Part shown: positions 1-11,805 of the stretch, piece after piece
Position numbering within the stretch: the stretch's first letter is position 1
Layout of the letters: every line of letters starts with the position of its first letter
Source: Isoetes taiwanensis
Lineage: Eukaryota; Streptophyta; Lycopodiopsida; Isoetales; Isoetaceae
DNA: 64,000 nucleotides
Direction: 5' to 3'
Assembly: GCA_021234155.1 (NCBI GenBank)
Contig: JAJEKV010000026.1
Span: 990,001 to 1,054,000, forward strand
Notes under the pieces: model-generated
What the model was told of the DNA's origin: nothing
Seen by the model: only the letters and a program-made list of their open reading frames with translations
Databases searched by the model: none
Position numbers and translations under genes: made by a program

Positions 1-360
1 ATTACTCGTAAAACAAGATTGCGTATTAAACGGGAGCAAATCATTGAAACGGGAGCAAAAGGAATATTCCTTAAAGATTCCCTTTTTTTCCAAAAAAAGG
101 AGCCAAAATGAGGTAAAAAAATTATTTTGGTCATAAAATTGCATTTTGACCCCCCCAAAATCACTCATTTTTTTGTGCAAAGAGAAAATTGACTATGTCA
201 AAGTGACACTTTTTTCTAACAGTTAGAATTTACCTGAAGTGTGTTTTTAGAGAAAACCACTAATTTAAGTGTATGTTCTACACAACATTTTGTAAGCTTG
301 AATTATATTCCAGAAAATGTACTTTTAGGGTACAATGTGTCATTTTTTAATGATGTAATA
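1..360. other. AT-rich sequence without a recognisable gene
   Basis: This stretch is AT-rich with homopolymer runs. It carries two direct copies of AAACGGGAGCAAA near its left end. Positions 21-36 match, inverted, positions 3160-3175. I see no coding signal. Confidence 0.5.
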
Positions 361-378
361 TTTCAAAGTACCAAAATT

Positions 379-836
379 GTAATCCGGAATACACTTTTGC
401 TATTCGAGGATAACAGAAGTGTATTCCGGAATACACTTTTGCTTTTCTTAAAAGTCAAAACGTATTCCAGAATACACTTTTGGTTTTGCTCGAAATCCAA
501 AGTGTATTCCGGAATACACTTTTGTTGTACAAGTTTTTGAGACTCAACAGTAATCTTGGGGTTTTCCGGGTTTTCGACATTTTCAATGACCTCGCAACTT
601 TTTTGTTTCAATTGAAGGGATTAGCGAAGGGATTAGCACAACTAGATTTTCTAGCATATTCAATTTATTTTGATGACCTTTCAATTGTTTTTATTGTTTT
701 GTGTGGATACAGGGTTATGGTATTAAATAATAAAGGGATTTTAATTTTTTTGTTCTTAAGACCAGGGATACTGGATCTTGGTTTCAAATGATAAGAGGGA
801 AATGTATTCCGGAATACACTTTGTATTCCAGAATAC
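379..836. repeat. Array of GTATTCCGGAATAC palindromes
   Basis: Six copies of a 14-bp palindrome, GTATTCCGGAATAC or a one-base variant, lie at about 381, 421, 462, 503, 804 and 823. The first four are about 40 bp apart and each is followed by ACTTTT. The short reading frames across this region are translations of the repeat and are not genes. A related set lies at 2636-2780. The function is unknown. Such clusters could be subterminal binding sites of a DNA transposon, which is inference. Confidence 0.8.
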
Positions 837-1010
837 ATTTTTTTTTTTCAGGAGGACAGAGACGTGTTTTTTTTGCTCTTTCTGCTCTGGCGATCTTTGT
901 CTACGGAGCTTGCGCCACGATTTTATGCTCAGATTGGAAAAGGCTATGGCCTTGGCTAAAGCTTAAGCGAAGGCGCTGGCTAAGCATCTTTGAAAATCTT
1001 TTTTTGCAAA

Positions 1011-1215
1011 AATATGGGTCGGATGTAGAATGCCAAAATATAGGGTCGGATGTAGCAGAATGAGATCGGATGCCAGAATCAGGTCGAATGTACAATCAGG
1101 TCGCATGTAGGGCAAAGAGTATTTTATAGGGTCGGATGCCAGAATCAGATGCCCGAATGTTGGATCATTCAGGTCGGATGCCAGAATCAGATGGTCTTAG
1201 ATGCCAGAATCGAGA
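1011..1215. repeat. Irregular minisatellite, TCGGATGCCAGAATC-like unit
   Basis: About eight degenerate copies of a 15 to 25 bp unit built on GGTCGGATGNCAGAATC follow one another with variable spacing. No reading frame persists across it. Confidence 0.6.
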
Positions 1216-1485
1216 AGCAAAGGACTGCTGGCTGATTGATTCATGGAGTTTCGGATATGGTGGAGCATGTCAAACAAGGTTGTTTTGGTGGCTATGGTGG
1301 CTATGCAGCAGCGAAGCTATGGTGCCTCTGGTATTTTATATGGCATGGTGGGCAAAATGGCTACAAAGTGGCCGGGGGTTATGGTGGCAGTGAGCATGTC
1401 GTCCAAAGTAAGTTGCATAGTTTTCTTTTCCTTTTTTTTAGACTAGATGAACAGGTCTGACCATTTGAAGCAAGGAGACATTTTT

Positions 1486-1705
1486 GATTTGCCCATGCTA
1501 TGTCCTCTATGTTTAAACTGGAGCTTCTTTTCGCGATTGTACATTGAAGCTTTGAATACTTGGTGAGAAATATGGTCTCGCCATGCTTTGATATTCTTGA
1601 TTTGCCCATGATGTGTCCTCTATGTTTAAACTGGAGCTTCTTTTCGCATTGTACATTGAAGCTTTGAAATAACAGCTGAGAAATATGGTCTGGCCATGCT
1701 TTGCA
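1486..1705. repeat. Two-copy tandem repeat, period about 113 bp
   Basis: The segment starting GATTTGCCCATG at 1486 is repeated at 1599 with few changes. It includes the stretch around the phrase AACTGGAGCTTCTTTTCGC and the following ATATGGTCTSGCCATGC. No gene is seen here or in the following AT-rich DNA to 2630. Confidence 0.75.
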
Positions 1706-1709
1706 CTAT

Positions 1710-2630
1710 AAAAAAGGACAGTGATGAATGAGAATTTTGCTGTATGAAACCTTGAAGCAGGAAAATGCTTTTGTGGTATCTCAGTTCCATCCCCATATTA
1801 TTGTAAGATATTTTCACATTTTCGTGTTTTTTTAGTTGCCATTGCTAACTTTTGTCAACATATTCTGTTAATTTTTAAGTGTTGATTTCATTATTCTATC
1901 ATTTCTTGCTGAGTCGTAGCATAGAGTTCTATTTTAAAGTAGGTTTGCATGACTATTCTTTCTAGCCAAGTTTAGCCAGTTGGTTGTATTTCTTTTTACT
2001 GACTGGAATTTTGCTTAGTTCTTTTTAGCTTTGAAGATCTTATGTTAACTGTTTGTGTACTAGATTGCAAGTTCTACTTCAGTTTTGAGAGCAATTCCTC
2101 TCAATATCTTTTCACCTTCCTTGAACTCTACGTCTGGAAGTGCTAAATATAAAGTCATAGAGTCGACGAGGATTTCATCAAATGAGCATGAGATTTTTAG
2201 TCACTGAAGTTGGCATGTAAAAAACATTATTAGCAGAAGAAGACCACAATGGCTCTGTTGCTATTTTAATGAACTGGAACTGAGGTTGGAAATGGAGCAG
2301 ATTCTGCATATTTCTATAGTAATATTTACATGAAATGTACGTGCCTTGAAAATAAAAATAAATAATACGAATTCTTATTATATTAAATGTCTACTAGGAG
2401 TGTGTCAAGGCAGGATGTGCATCAATGTTTTTATTAAACAGGGTCTCTAAATCGAAGGAAATAAATCCTTCACCAAATTCAAAGCATCAATCCATCCTAA
2501 AGCTTTGTCTGATCTTAGAACATGCTTTTTTGGGGTGCAATAGATGCTACCTTTAGATTTGAGCAACATCTGGCATGTTGAATGGCCTCTTATACATAAG
2601 GTGTACTGCAAGGATTGGAAACATGGTTCC
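1710..2630. other. AT-rich stretch, nothing recognised
   Basis: No open frame of convincing composition, no RNA gene and no repeat boundary was seen here. Confidence 0.4.
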
Positions 2631-2635
2631 CAATT

Positions 2636-2780
2636 TGTATTCTGGAATAGCATAAGAGTGCAAGGTGCTATTCCGGAATAGCGCAAGACTTCAAGGCGTG
2701 GTGCAGGGATTTGAAATATGGCTCCCAATTTGTATTCTGGAATAGCGTAAGAGTGCAAGATCCTATTCCGGAATAACGTA
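2636..2780. repeat. Second cluster of TTCCGGAA-centred palindromes
   Basis: Four units of the form NNATTCYGGAATANC occur, each followed by a CGCAAGAGTGCAAG-like spacer. The unit at 2667-2682 is a perfect 16-bp palindrome. The core is shared with the array at 379-836, but the outer bases differ (GCTATTCC instead of GTATTCC), so the two clusters are diverged relatives. Confidence 0.7.
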
Positions 2781-2939
2781 AGAGTGCAAGAAACTTTATG
2801 TTTACTTCTTCTTCATACCTTGCACTTCTCGTGTAATGTTCATACTTTAACTTGTGACCTTTCACAAATTCACCCCTTTTTGTCATGTCTTCACAATAAC
2901 CCGATGCGAACAAAAAAAAAATGTAGCTGAAATAGTGCA

Positions 2940-3125
2940 TACTAAATCATACACCATAATGATCTTGGACTTAACCTCTAAAAATGCCATTTCAAGTGAT
3001 TTATATATTGATCCAGTAGTAAGAAAATAATTTTTTCTCTAAAATAGCACATTTTAAAATGTAATCACCATGATCTTCTGAACACAACCCCTAAAAACAC
3101 CATTTCAAATGGTTAGTACATTTTA
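2940..3125. repeat. Diverged tandem duplication, about 115 bp
   Basis: The block reading CACCATAATGATCTTGGAC...CCATTTCAAGTG is followed about 115 bp later by a diverged copy, CACCATGATCTTCTGAAC...CCATTTCAAATG. Confidence 0.5.
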
Positions 3126-3140
3126 GAGAAGGGAATCTTC

Positions 3141-3168
3141 AAACGGGAGTGCTGCAACACTCCCGTTT
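3141..3168. repeat. Hairpin with AAACGGGAGT arms
   Basis: Two perfect 10-bp arms, AAACGGGAGT and ACTCCCGTTT, flank an 8-base loop. The right arm is also part of a 16-bp inverted match to 21-36 (15 of 16 bases). The hairpin sits just beyond the 3' end of the minus-strand CACTA fragment. Confidence 0.75.
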
Positions 3169-3206
3169 AATATGCAACTGTGTTGTAATTTTAAACATAA
3201 TACATA

Positions 3207-3986
3207 TCAATTCTCTATATTATGTGCTACCTTCCTCTCACAACCTAAAGCAATATTGAAGTCATCGGTGGATATCTTCTCGCCTTTCGCCTTTGCTTTC
3301 TCCATTTCCTGAACCAACCACCAATTTGGCATTGACAAAGGTAACTCCTCTAGATGATCGGGATATCTTAATCTTCCTCTTCGAGACACTCTGTTTTCTT
3401 GTGCATATGCTTCTCTAGCTGTTCTTCTTTCATCGTGAGCCTTCTCGTATAATTCATGCCATCGTCCGAGACTTTCAGTATTATTAATGACAAACTTATT
3501 AATGGCAACAAATTCTTCATCACTTAGCTTGCGATCTTCCTTACCCAATACTTGCAATACTTCACCTTCTAACTCTTCTTCAACATCCTTTTTCCATATT
3601 CTAGGTGCATTAGGATGTACTGAGGCCGTAGCTTCTGTAAGAAGAAATAACGTCTCTTGTACCAAATGTCCTTCAGCAATACAACCTTTGGGCTTTGCCA
3701 TTTGCCATACAAAGCCTTTCAAGTCTTTCATGTATCTCTCCAAAAAGAACATCCACCTTGATGGAGCCGGACCAACAAGCATAATTTCTCGTGGCAAATG
3801 TAATAGCAGATGCACCTAAGTCAAAAACATCAATCATCTCATATTTTGTCATAATCTATAAGTGTCTTGTACGTACTTGTAGATCAAAGAAGCTGGTGGA
3901 AAAAATCGCCTCAAGCATATATAAAGTCTCTACAATTTCGACTTCCATTGCAGGAATATCTTCTAGATTAATTTCCTTTGATGAAG
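3207..3986 (-). pseudogene. Truncated CACTA (En/Spm-like) transposase, DUF4218 region
   Basis: This is the C-terminal part of a CACTA transposase on the minus strand. The main exon is 3207-3815. It begins after a clean acceptor (ACTTAG at 3816-3821) and is preceded by a short exon at about 3877-3986 that ends in CAA before GTACGT. Joined, the frame reads through FSTSFFDLQ, then LHLPREIM, RWMFFLERYMK and MAKPKGCIAEGHL, the order typical of DUF4218 of plant Tnp2-type elements. Only this C-terminal part remains; on the 5' side the coding sequence dissolves into AT-rich DNA at about 4000. It resembles the plus-strand copy at 8376-11805 (for example RWMFFLERYMKDLKG against MFFVERFMKVLKD) but is clearly a different copy. 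It cannot be functional alone. Confidence 0.8.
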
Positions 3987-4004
3987 TTAAGTACGTCAAA
4001 ATCC

Positions 4005-4150
4005 GTATATTTAAAAAACGTTTTTTAAAATTTTTTGAAGATTTTTAAAATTTTTGGAAAAAATCTTTAAAAACGTATTTCATATAAAATACGTTAAAAA
4101 TCTTTTAAATTTTTAAAATCCTTAAAAATCTTTAAAAATCCTTAGCCTGT
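4005..4150. repeat. AT-rich short repeats
   Basis: A run of TTTAAAAATCTT and AAAACGTTTTT-like words with internal complementarity abuts the truncated 5' end of the CACTA fragment. It probably marks a later insertion or a deletion scar. The next 650 bases hold no recognised gene. Confidence 0.45.
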
Positions 4151-4945
4151 GATTTTTTTAATCCAAATATATGATATTCTTGAACTTATTTATCCCTGCA
4201 TATAAAATTCTTACATTTCTTAACCTCTATATAATGTTTTCCTAAACTTTCTTAAGAGTTGCATCGCAAAACAGCTATGATATCTTTGTACTTGAACTTA
4301 ATATTTTCTAATAGCAGCATAAGCTTCTGATTCATTTGTTGGCATGCTACGTCTTGTAACTTGTAGCAAAAATGTGCATGCTAATAGTAGCAAATATGTC
4401 CAATAAAGCAGAGCAAAGAATGTGCAAACTTTTTTTTTTCTTGGCCATACCAAATCATAAAAATCCTTTAAAAAACGTGAGGATTTTTATAGAGGTACTT
4501 TAAAAATAAAAATCGGGTTTTTTTTAACAACATTGATATTCATCTAAGTCAAATTAGTAATGATTTTGCTCACGATACTAGACGGATAAGATCATTTGTG
4601 ATTGCACACGATGTGTCGTCCAAAAGAGGCATTTCAGATCAATCGTTACTGATCATCTCATTAAGTGGGGAAGATATGAAGCCCCAACAACATCAGATGC
4701 TCATGTTGGATATGAGGTGCTTATCTAAACTCTAGATTTTACATATGATTTTAGTTACTTTTATTGTTATTAAATTAAGAGATAAACTTATAGGTAGATC
4801 ATGAGGTATCATCGAGAATAAGTGTGGATTTTGGCGTGATGTTATCTATAGAGGCAAATAACATTGGAGCAACCAATTCCTTCATCAATGGTGGTTGTCG
4901 CAATCATTCTTCTGCTAGAAGTCTTCCGTGGACGATAAAATCATA

Positions 4946-4985
4946 TTCTATTCTATTCTATTCTATTCTATTCTATTCTATTCTA
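4946..4985 (+). repeat. (TTCTA)8 microsatellite
   Basis: Eight uninterrupted TTCTA units lie directly upstream of the SET-like coding remnant. They also put a false repetitive YSILF tract into the overlapping open frame. Confidence 0.95.
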
Positions 4986-4989
4986 CATG

Positions 4990-5664
4990 ATAGAACTAGA
5001 AGAGCCAAAGCACTAAATGATCTTCGTGTCATAGATTTATCATATGACGATTTGGAATCGTTAGAGGAGGAAGATATTCCAAAAGAGCATCGTCGTTTAA
5101 TTCGTCGTTTCAATAAAGAGCGCAAGACCTTTGGATTGTGGCCTATAGAGCATCCCATTGTGTATGATAATGAGTTCAGTTATTGGGGAAGGAGATATAT
5201 AATAATGCGCAATCATAAGTGTCCAAATGCAAGATTGGGGCTTATCTCAGCCACACGAATTAGAGGTCCATCCAGGCACAATTGTTCCGCTAATGCCATA
5301 TGTAGGCCCTGAATATGATTGGGACACATTGCAAAAATTGTCGCAACATGCTTGGCGCATCAGGATTTACGGAATGAATTCCAATGCACAATCTGTTAGG
5401 GAAGACGCCGATTACACTCATTTGGGATTCGTTGATGGTCGCCCATTGCACAATGGGAATATTGTAGGGTTTGTCAATAGTTCAATTGATGATCATGTAC
5501 TATGTAATTGTCAATTTGTAGAATGTCAAGGAGGGAAGGAAGAATTTTTTACAAGAGATGTTAAGAAAGGGTTCATCATGGTGTATGCTATTCGAACAAT
5601 AGAAGTTGGAGATGAGTTGTTCATCAACTATGAGTATGATAGGCCTCTTCCGCCAATCGGATGA
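4990..5664 (+). pseudogene. SET-domain-like protein fragment with a frame break
   Basis: Two plus-strand frames carry one protein. The first (about 4990-5225) reads RAKALNDLRVIDLSYDDLES and ends near YWGRRYIIMRNHKC. The second (5227-5664) reads through HPGTIVPLMPYVGPEYDW, DYTHLGFVDGRPLHNGN, GFVNSSIDDHVLCNCQFV and finally VYAIRTIEVGDELFINYEY. The last two blocks match the end of a SET domain: the NHSC-type pseudoknot segment, then the G-E-L-x-x-x-Y block. SET domains transfer methyl groups from S-adenosylmethionine to lysines, usually on histones. The frames differ by one base, so there is either a frameshift or an unrecognised small intron near 5225. No post-SET cysteines follow; the frame stops 9 residues after INYEY. 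It could be a gene fragment carried by a transposon. Confidence 0.5.
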
Positions 5665-5769
5665 AGTGCATAAATACATCCTTAATGGACATAAGAATTG
5701 ACATTATATCCATCACATATTATTCCTAGTATGTATGTCACTAATATATACAAGAAATTTATCGCGGCG

Positions 5770-6130
5770 GCCAAGGCCACCGCGAACATTTCTCTTCCCA
5801 ACTGGCTCACTTCTTGGTTTGACGATATGTGTGGACATTTGAACTTTGTTCTAATTTAAGCCACGTTGTAAAAGAAGGTATTGAAGTTAATTAGATACAT
5901 TTAAATTAATGTTTGCTATGTTAAGCTATTGTTGGCATGATTAATGTTTTCTATGCTAATTATTGGTGGCCCGAGTGATGGTGCCACGAGTCAGAGAGTT
6001 TGTTGCAAAAGACCCATAGGTTGCCTCGTCAACATAAGTCAAGATGTAATGCCTTGAAAAAGTTTAATCCCAAATTTAAAGTTTTACCTAGCTCAAGAAT
6101 AACATTGTTTGTAACATGATATCTAATACC
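5770..6130. other. No gene recognised
   Basis: No convincing frame, repeat or RNA gene was seen between the SET remnant and the tandem repeat at 6136. Confidence 0.4.
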
Positions 6131-6135
6131 AACCT

Positions 6136-6259
6136 GTAATACCAACCTCAAGTATGTGGTCCATCCCCCATTGCTTTAATGATTTGGTTAATTGCTTGTA
6201 ATACCAACCTCAAGTATGTGGTCCATCCCCCATTGCTTTAATGATTTGGTTAATTGCTT
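6136..6259. repeat. Perfect 62-bp tandem duplication
   Basis: Two adjacent 62-bp copies start with GTAATACCAACCTCAAG and end with GGTTAATTGCTT. They appear identical, so the duplication is recent compared with its surroundings. Confidence 0.9.
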
Positions 6260-8375
6260 ATACCAGCCCAAGCTAGTTTGAATTGGACTCCAAGAGTGCA
6301 AGATGAGGGAGTCTATCATCACCTAGTTGTTTCAATGGACAAAAACACTCCAAGGTTTGGCATAGTGCTTCAGCCACTCAAGGAATTAGACTCGTCACGG
6401 AATTAACAGTATTAAAGCAGTATTAAAGCATATGGCGTTTGTTGCTTCACACCTAGCTTCACGATGAATCGTTTTTGGAATTTCTCTCTCTTTCTACATT
6501 TCCTTATTGCAATTTCTCTACATCTTTCTACAAAAGGCGAGGTCCCAAAACTGGGCATACATAGAACGGATCTTGGCAAGAATCAGAGTTTTAGAATGGA
6601 TCTGGCAAAGACAGAGCTCAGATTAGCAAAAATAAACTTTTAGAGGTCGAATCTGACAGAGTTTTACCTGCAAAGAACGAAGAACCCTGTGATTGAATGA
6701 AGAATGAAGAATCCTGTGCTCGAACGTTGTGATCAGGGTAAAAATGGCGGCAACAGAGCTTGAAGAATCCTGAAGAACTGGCGACGACAGAGCTTGAAGA
6801 ACCCTAACCTAACCTGCACAGCTAGTCAAGCGGAATAAATCCCTATTTCCATTTCCTATACGGGAATGGAGGTTATCAAATTGATTGATGCATTGACTTC
6901 TCGTTCTCAGACCCGGTGGTCGAATTCATGAATTGGGTAATGTTTCTAGGCCCATTCAAGCTGGAACCTATTCTGCAACTCGTTCCAGAGTTATTCAAGC
7001 TCAAATTCAAGCTGCAGAGAATAAGCCAGCCAGCTGCCCATCACGCCCATCAAGATATAGCATTCTTCAGAAAGTAAAACACAGAAATCTGAGGCATAAA
7101 CGCATTCAATTCTTCCGATTTATGCTTGATTCTTGAACATATTGCAAATAAGTAGGCCACCCCCGTTACATTGGCAAATGTTTTTTACCATATTTTGGTT
7201 TGAAAATTGAATTTTTTTTTTTTTATAGCTGCGGTTTTCTTTCGAACGATTGAAAATTTTTAAGCGTTGCTATTCTTAGCAACGGATTCCTTAAAGGCTA
7301 AAAGCGGCCATAGATTCTCTGTTTCGACTGTAGTAGCAAGCGGCCAGGGGAGGAAGCAGCGGCCAGTTTTGACAAGAGCTAAGCACCAAGCAGCGGCCAG
7401 GAAAGGCGGAGTATCAAAAGCATCAAGAACTCTTTCAGGGTAGGAAAGAACTTTTGAAAGCGCGGAGCATCAAAAGCAGAGTTCTTTCAGGGTAGGAGTT
7501 CTTTCAGGGTGGGATGGGCATGGATGCTGCGGCGGATCGATGTAATCCATTGGGCCATTGCCGGGTGCTGAGCTGCAAAAGGAAGAAGAGCGGCAGAAGG
7601 AGCAATGGGCCGGAGATAGCCATTTCTACGTGGAAGGAGAAGCTCGGGGAGTTCGCTTTTTATTTTAAACGAAGGATTCCTTGTGGGTATGGCGCCTGCT
7701 CAAACCTTTCCACGTAACTGTTGTTTTCCTAAACCCATTAACCTCCTTTCAACTTGCAAGCTTCTTGGGTGGGTCCACCCTCTTTCGTTCAGGCCTCTGT
7801 TCCTTTGATTTACAGTCGCTATGGGATGCTACCATGCCTTTCAAAACCCTAATGCAGCATTCAGATGATGGCGGGATCTTCAGAAACGGTTCTTTACTGG
7901 CTGCAGCGTGAAAAACAGTATGTTTACTGACTTTTGCCGCTGCGGAACCGTTCCAAATTTCTTGAACATATTGCATATAAGCAGGCTTCTGAATCGCCCC
8001 ACGATCTTCTATATCCACGTATAGAAATCAGTTTGTTTCTATATCTTTTATATAACGATCTTCTATATGCGTAGAGCTTGTGACCTCCCCAAATACGGAA
8101 GCCCAGCCGCCCTTTGCAAATGCAGGGCCTCCACATATCTGCCGGAATAATTTAAATGCAAGAAAAATTCACCTGAAAATTATGCCGGAATTTGTACCCA
8201 GGAAAAAGACTTGTGTACGTGTCACTCAAATATTAAGGCACAAAAGAATCGAATCTAAGTAGAAAGAATTATATATGTGTAGATTGATGATACATTAATA
8301 TACATTAAAAATCTTGTAATGTTCTTCTTTTTCTTCTAATTTTGATTCCAAAATGTATGATGTCATCTCTTGTAG
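6260..8375. other. Non-coding stretch, no gene recognised
   Basis: The short frames here have no recognisable domain. A phrase near TTCTTGAACATATTGC occurs twice, about 7132 and 7962, suggesting an old duplication. The 7300-7520 part has several near-repeats of AGCGGCCAG and of the phrase TTCTTTCAGGGTAGGA. Confidence 0.4.
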
Positions 8376-11300
8376 GATATTCGACCTGACCCACGGCTTT
8401 TCAATCCCAAGCACAGGAAAGTTCTCGAGAGTGCAATGAGACAAGAACAAGAGTTACCTACAAATGCTCCCTCTCCTTTTGAGTTTTATACTGAAGAGCC
8501 GATGGTTGACATGTTAGAGGCTCTTCATCCTCTTCCTGATATTGATTTGGATGATTTAGAATACGAGGAAGGTGTTGGTGATGAAGGGATTGCACGACAC
8601 TCTTATAATAAGGAGCTCATTGTGGTGGAGGCGGAGACACATCTATTTCTAGGCTCTCGAACATCCAGGTTATCTGCTAGTTTATTAATTCTCAATCTAC
8701 AAACGAAGTACAAATGGAGCAACACAAGTGTATCCGCTCTATTAAGGTATGTAGCTTTATGTTTATGGGGCTTATATTTATAATCTTACCAATGAAATTG
8801 TATAAAATATTAATGTCTGTCATGTCTATTTTTCATTTTCTTGATAGGTTGTTGCACGAGAGAATCCTTCCAGAAGGGAATAGTTTACCCAGTCATCGAG
8901 ATGATGTGAAGAAGATTATTCAAGCAACTGGCCTTGGTTACAAGGGCATTCATGCATGTCCAAATGATTGCATGATCTTTTATCCTCCTGAAGAACATAG
9001 CAAAACTACGCATTGCATGGTATGCAATGCCTCTAGGTATAGAGATGATATGCAAGGTAAGAAAGTGCAAGAGAAAATGGTACGCCATTTCCCATTGCTC
9101 CCAAGGTTGAAGTTGATGTTTCGATGCAAGTCATTGGCTAGTCCTATGGACTTTACAGCGACACATGCATCTACTGATGACATCATGCGACTTCCAAGTG
9201 ATAGTGCTGCATGGAAGCATGTAGACAAGATGTGGCCTCAATTTGGAAATGAACCACGTAATGTTCGCTTAGGGTTGGCTTCTGATGGACTAAATCCTTT
9301 TGGAAAGTAGTCCACATCATGGTCTACATGGCCGGTATTGCTAGTAAACTATAATATACCTCCATGGTTGCTAATGAAGAGTGGGCATATGATATTGTCC
9401 CTATTGATTCCTGGGAAGAAGAAACCAAAGCACTTGGATGTATACCTCAAGATTGTGGTGGATGAGTTATTAAACTTATGGAATTTGGGCATTGAGGTTT
9501 ATGATGCACATAAAGATGAGTCTTTTACACTTCGAGGTATTCTACTATGGACTATGCACGAGTGCTCATGATTTAGTGTGGCAGGTCATGACGCTTGCAT
9601 GATATGTGGAGAAAACCTAGAATCTCGTCATTCTCCACATCTAAGTAAGGTGGTGTATTAGGGTCTTAGAATATTTGCCACTCGCACATCCCCTTCGACA
9701 AGATCGTGTGCATTTTAATGGCTTGCAAGAAAGTAGACCTTCCCCTAAAAGATTGATAATCCGAGAATGGGGTGAGCGTTGGGATAATGCAAAAGGAAAG
9801 GAAGTTTATGGGATGAAACAAAAATCAGTTTTTTATGAACTCCCGTACTGGACTGATCTTTTGATTCAACACCTTCTTGATCCGATGCATATTTTCAAGA
9901 ACGTAGGAAACTCCTTGTGGAAGCATATTTTTGGTGAAAAAGACACAACAAAGGCAAGGATGGATCTCGAGTTGACAAACACAAAGAAAGAGGCATGGAT
10001 CAATAAAGATAACTATGCCCCAAATGCAAAATGGGTTCTTAGTAAGGTTGACCAGAAGGGTGTTCTTGGTGACATCAAGATCCTACGAACACCAACTGAT
10101 TTTATGCATTCCTTACGCGGTGCATTCTCAGCCACTGGAGATCTTACTGGTCTTAAGTCTCATGATTGGCTTCTTCATGTAAGCATTGCGTTATTGTAGA
10201 CATGTGCAATTCCTTATATTGGTAGTACTTATATTTAACACTTCATTTGTTATGTTCAAAATAGTTCTTTATGCCATTGTCCTTTAGGCGTTCTTTGAGT
10301 AAAGGCCCTTTGGAAGCAATATGCACACTATCAAAGGTTATAAGGTGAACGCATTTATATATCACTATATTGATGGTATAATTATGTGAATTAGTTCTAA
10401 AATTAGATTTCTTGCAGGTGGATTTCACAAAAACAAATCCCAAAGCATGAAATAGAAGAGATGAAGGTGAAGATGGTTGAAGCATGTTGCTTGTTGGAGA
10501 AAGAATTCCCAATAAGTTTTCTAGATATCCAGCCTCATCTTTTAGTGCATCTGGTGGAAGAGATTGAACTTGCAGGGACCGTTCATACAAGAAGATGTTC
10601 TTTGTGGAAAGGTTCATGAAAGTTTTGAAAGATATGGTGCGTCAAATGGCACGTCCTGAGGGCTGCATGGTTGAAGGGTGGTTAGCACGGGAGTCTCTAT
10701 TTTATATGACAGAGTTCATTGCTGATTTGCATCCAGGAGCTCCTCGACTATGGACAGATGAAGAAGAGGAGAAGAATGTGGGTAAATTGACTGAGGGTAA
10801 AGGCATCCAAAAGGTATTTACCCTAGAAGCTCGAGCTAAAGTTAATAATTTCTTGCTTTACAATGCCAAGGAGATGGAGAAATGGATTGCTCGATATGAG
10901 GATGCAAAGAAAGAAAGAGAGCAAAAGAGAAAATCACGGAGACAATTAAATCGACGAGCTCCATTCCCAAATGAATATGGCAACTTACCAGAAAAGATGA
11001 CACAAGATTGGATATGCAGTGCATTGCATGATGCAACCAATAGGGGTGAGCCGGTCACTCCAATAGAATGGTCCTATGCACAAGGTGTTGTAAAGAAGGT
11101 ATGCATAGAATTAGTTATCTCTAAATATCTATTTTCAATAAGAGTTGATTTTTAGCTACTTAGTTTTTCTTCCTTACATGCATTGTAGTTCCATTCCTAC
11201 TCCTCTATGTGGTGGAATGGTATCCACTATCGAGTACACAATGTTGATAAAAATAGGAAGACTTCTGATTATGGAGTCATGGTATCATTTGAGATGGAAT

Positions 11301-11805
11301 TTCAATCAAGTGTAGCAGACCGTAATCAAGTTCAAGCACAAGTTGATTGGGTTGGCACACTAAAAACCATCATGGAAGTTGATGTTGGTGGTGACTTCAA
11401 GACCATTGTATTTGATGTTTATTGGTTTGATCTCCAACTTATAGGTCCAAGGCCAATTGTGAGAAATGATATCAGTGGCTTCTTTGCAGTTAACTCCACC
11501 AAATTATATCGTGGCCCTAAGACACTTGCTTTTCTAGAGAATTGTCAATAGGTTAGTTAATCAATTGCAATGAATTTGCTTTTAAATAGCCATGTAAATA
11601 ACAATGCTTTTGTAGGTTTTCTTCTTTCCTGATCGAAATGATACGGAATGGTGGTTCATCATACAAACCTTACCAAGAGCTCGTCAAATTTTCCAAGGAG
11701 CCATAGTGGAGAAAAAATGATTGTGAATGAGGAACCCTCTGATTCTTTTGAGTTTGCAACTTTGCCTGAGGATGAGTCAGGGGAAGACTCTGATGAGTCA
11801 ACATA
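8376..11805 (+). pseudogene. CACTA (En/Spm-like) transposase gene, decayed
   Basis: Plus-strand remains of a complete Tnp2-type transposase. The first exon starts after TGTAG at 8376 and contains ILNLQTKYKWSNTSVSALL. An intron (8747-8847, GTATGT..GATAG) leads to ERILPEGNSLPSHRDD and GLGYKGIHACPNDC, the zinc-binding region HCMVCNASRY, and SDGLNPFG (Transposase_21). The next blocks are TWPVLLVNYNIPPWLL, LPYWTDLLIQHLLDPMHIFKN, then DUF4218 (FPISFLDIQPHLLVHLVEEI and MFFVERFMKVLKD) and DUF4216 (11207-11551, DYGVMVSFEME). The last exon (about 11617-11805) ends in an acidic tail. Lesions are a stop at 9308-9310, frame losses near 9570-9670 and 10600, and one near 11715. No CACTA-type terminal repeats could be paired by eye. 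The product would have cut and moved CACTA elements. Confidence 0.88.

Noticed and set aside
241-611. Overlapping frames on both strands with repeated FRNTLLL or IPEYTL words
   Set aside because: They are translations of the GTATTCCGGAATAC palindrome array.
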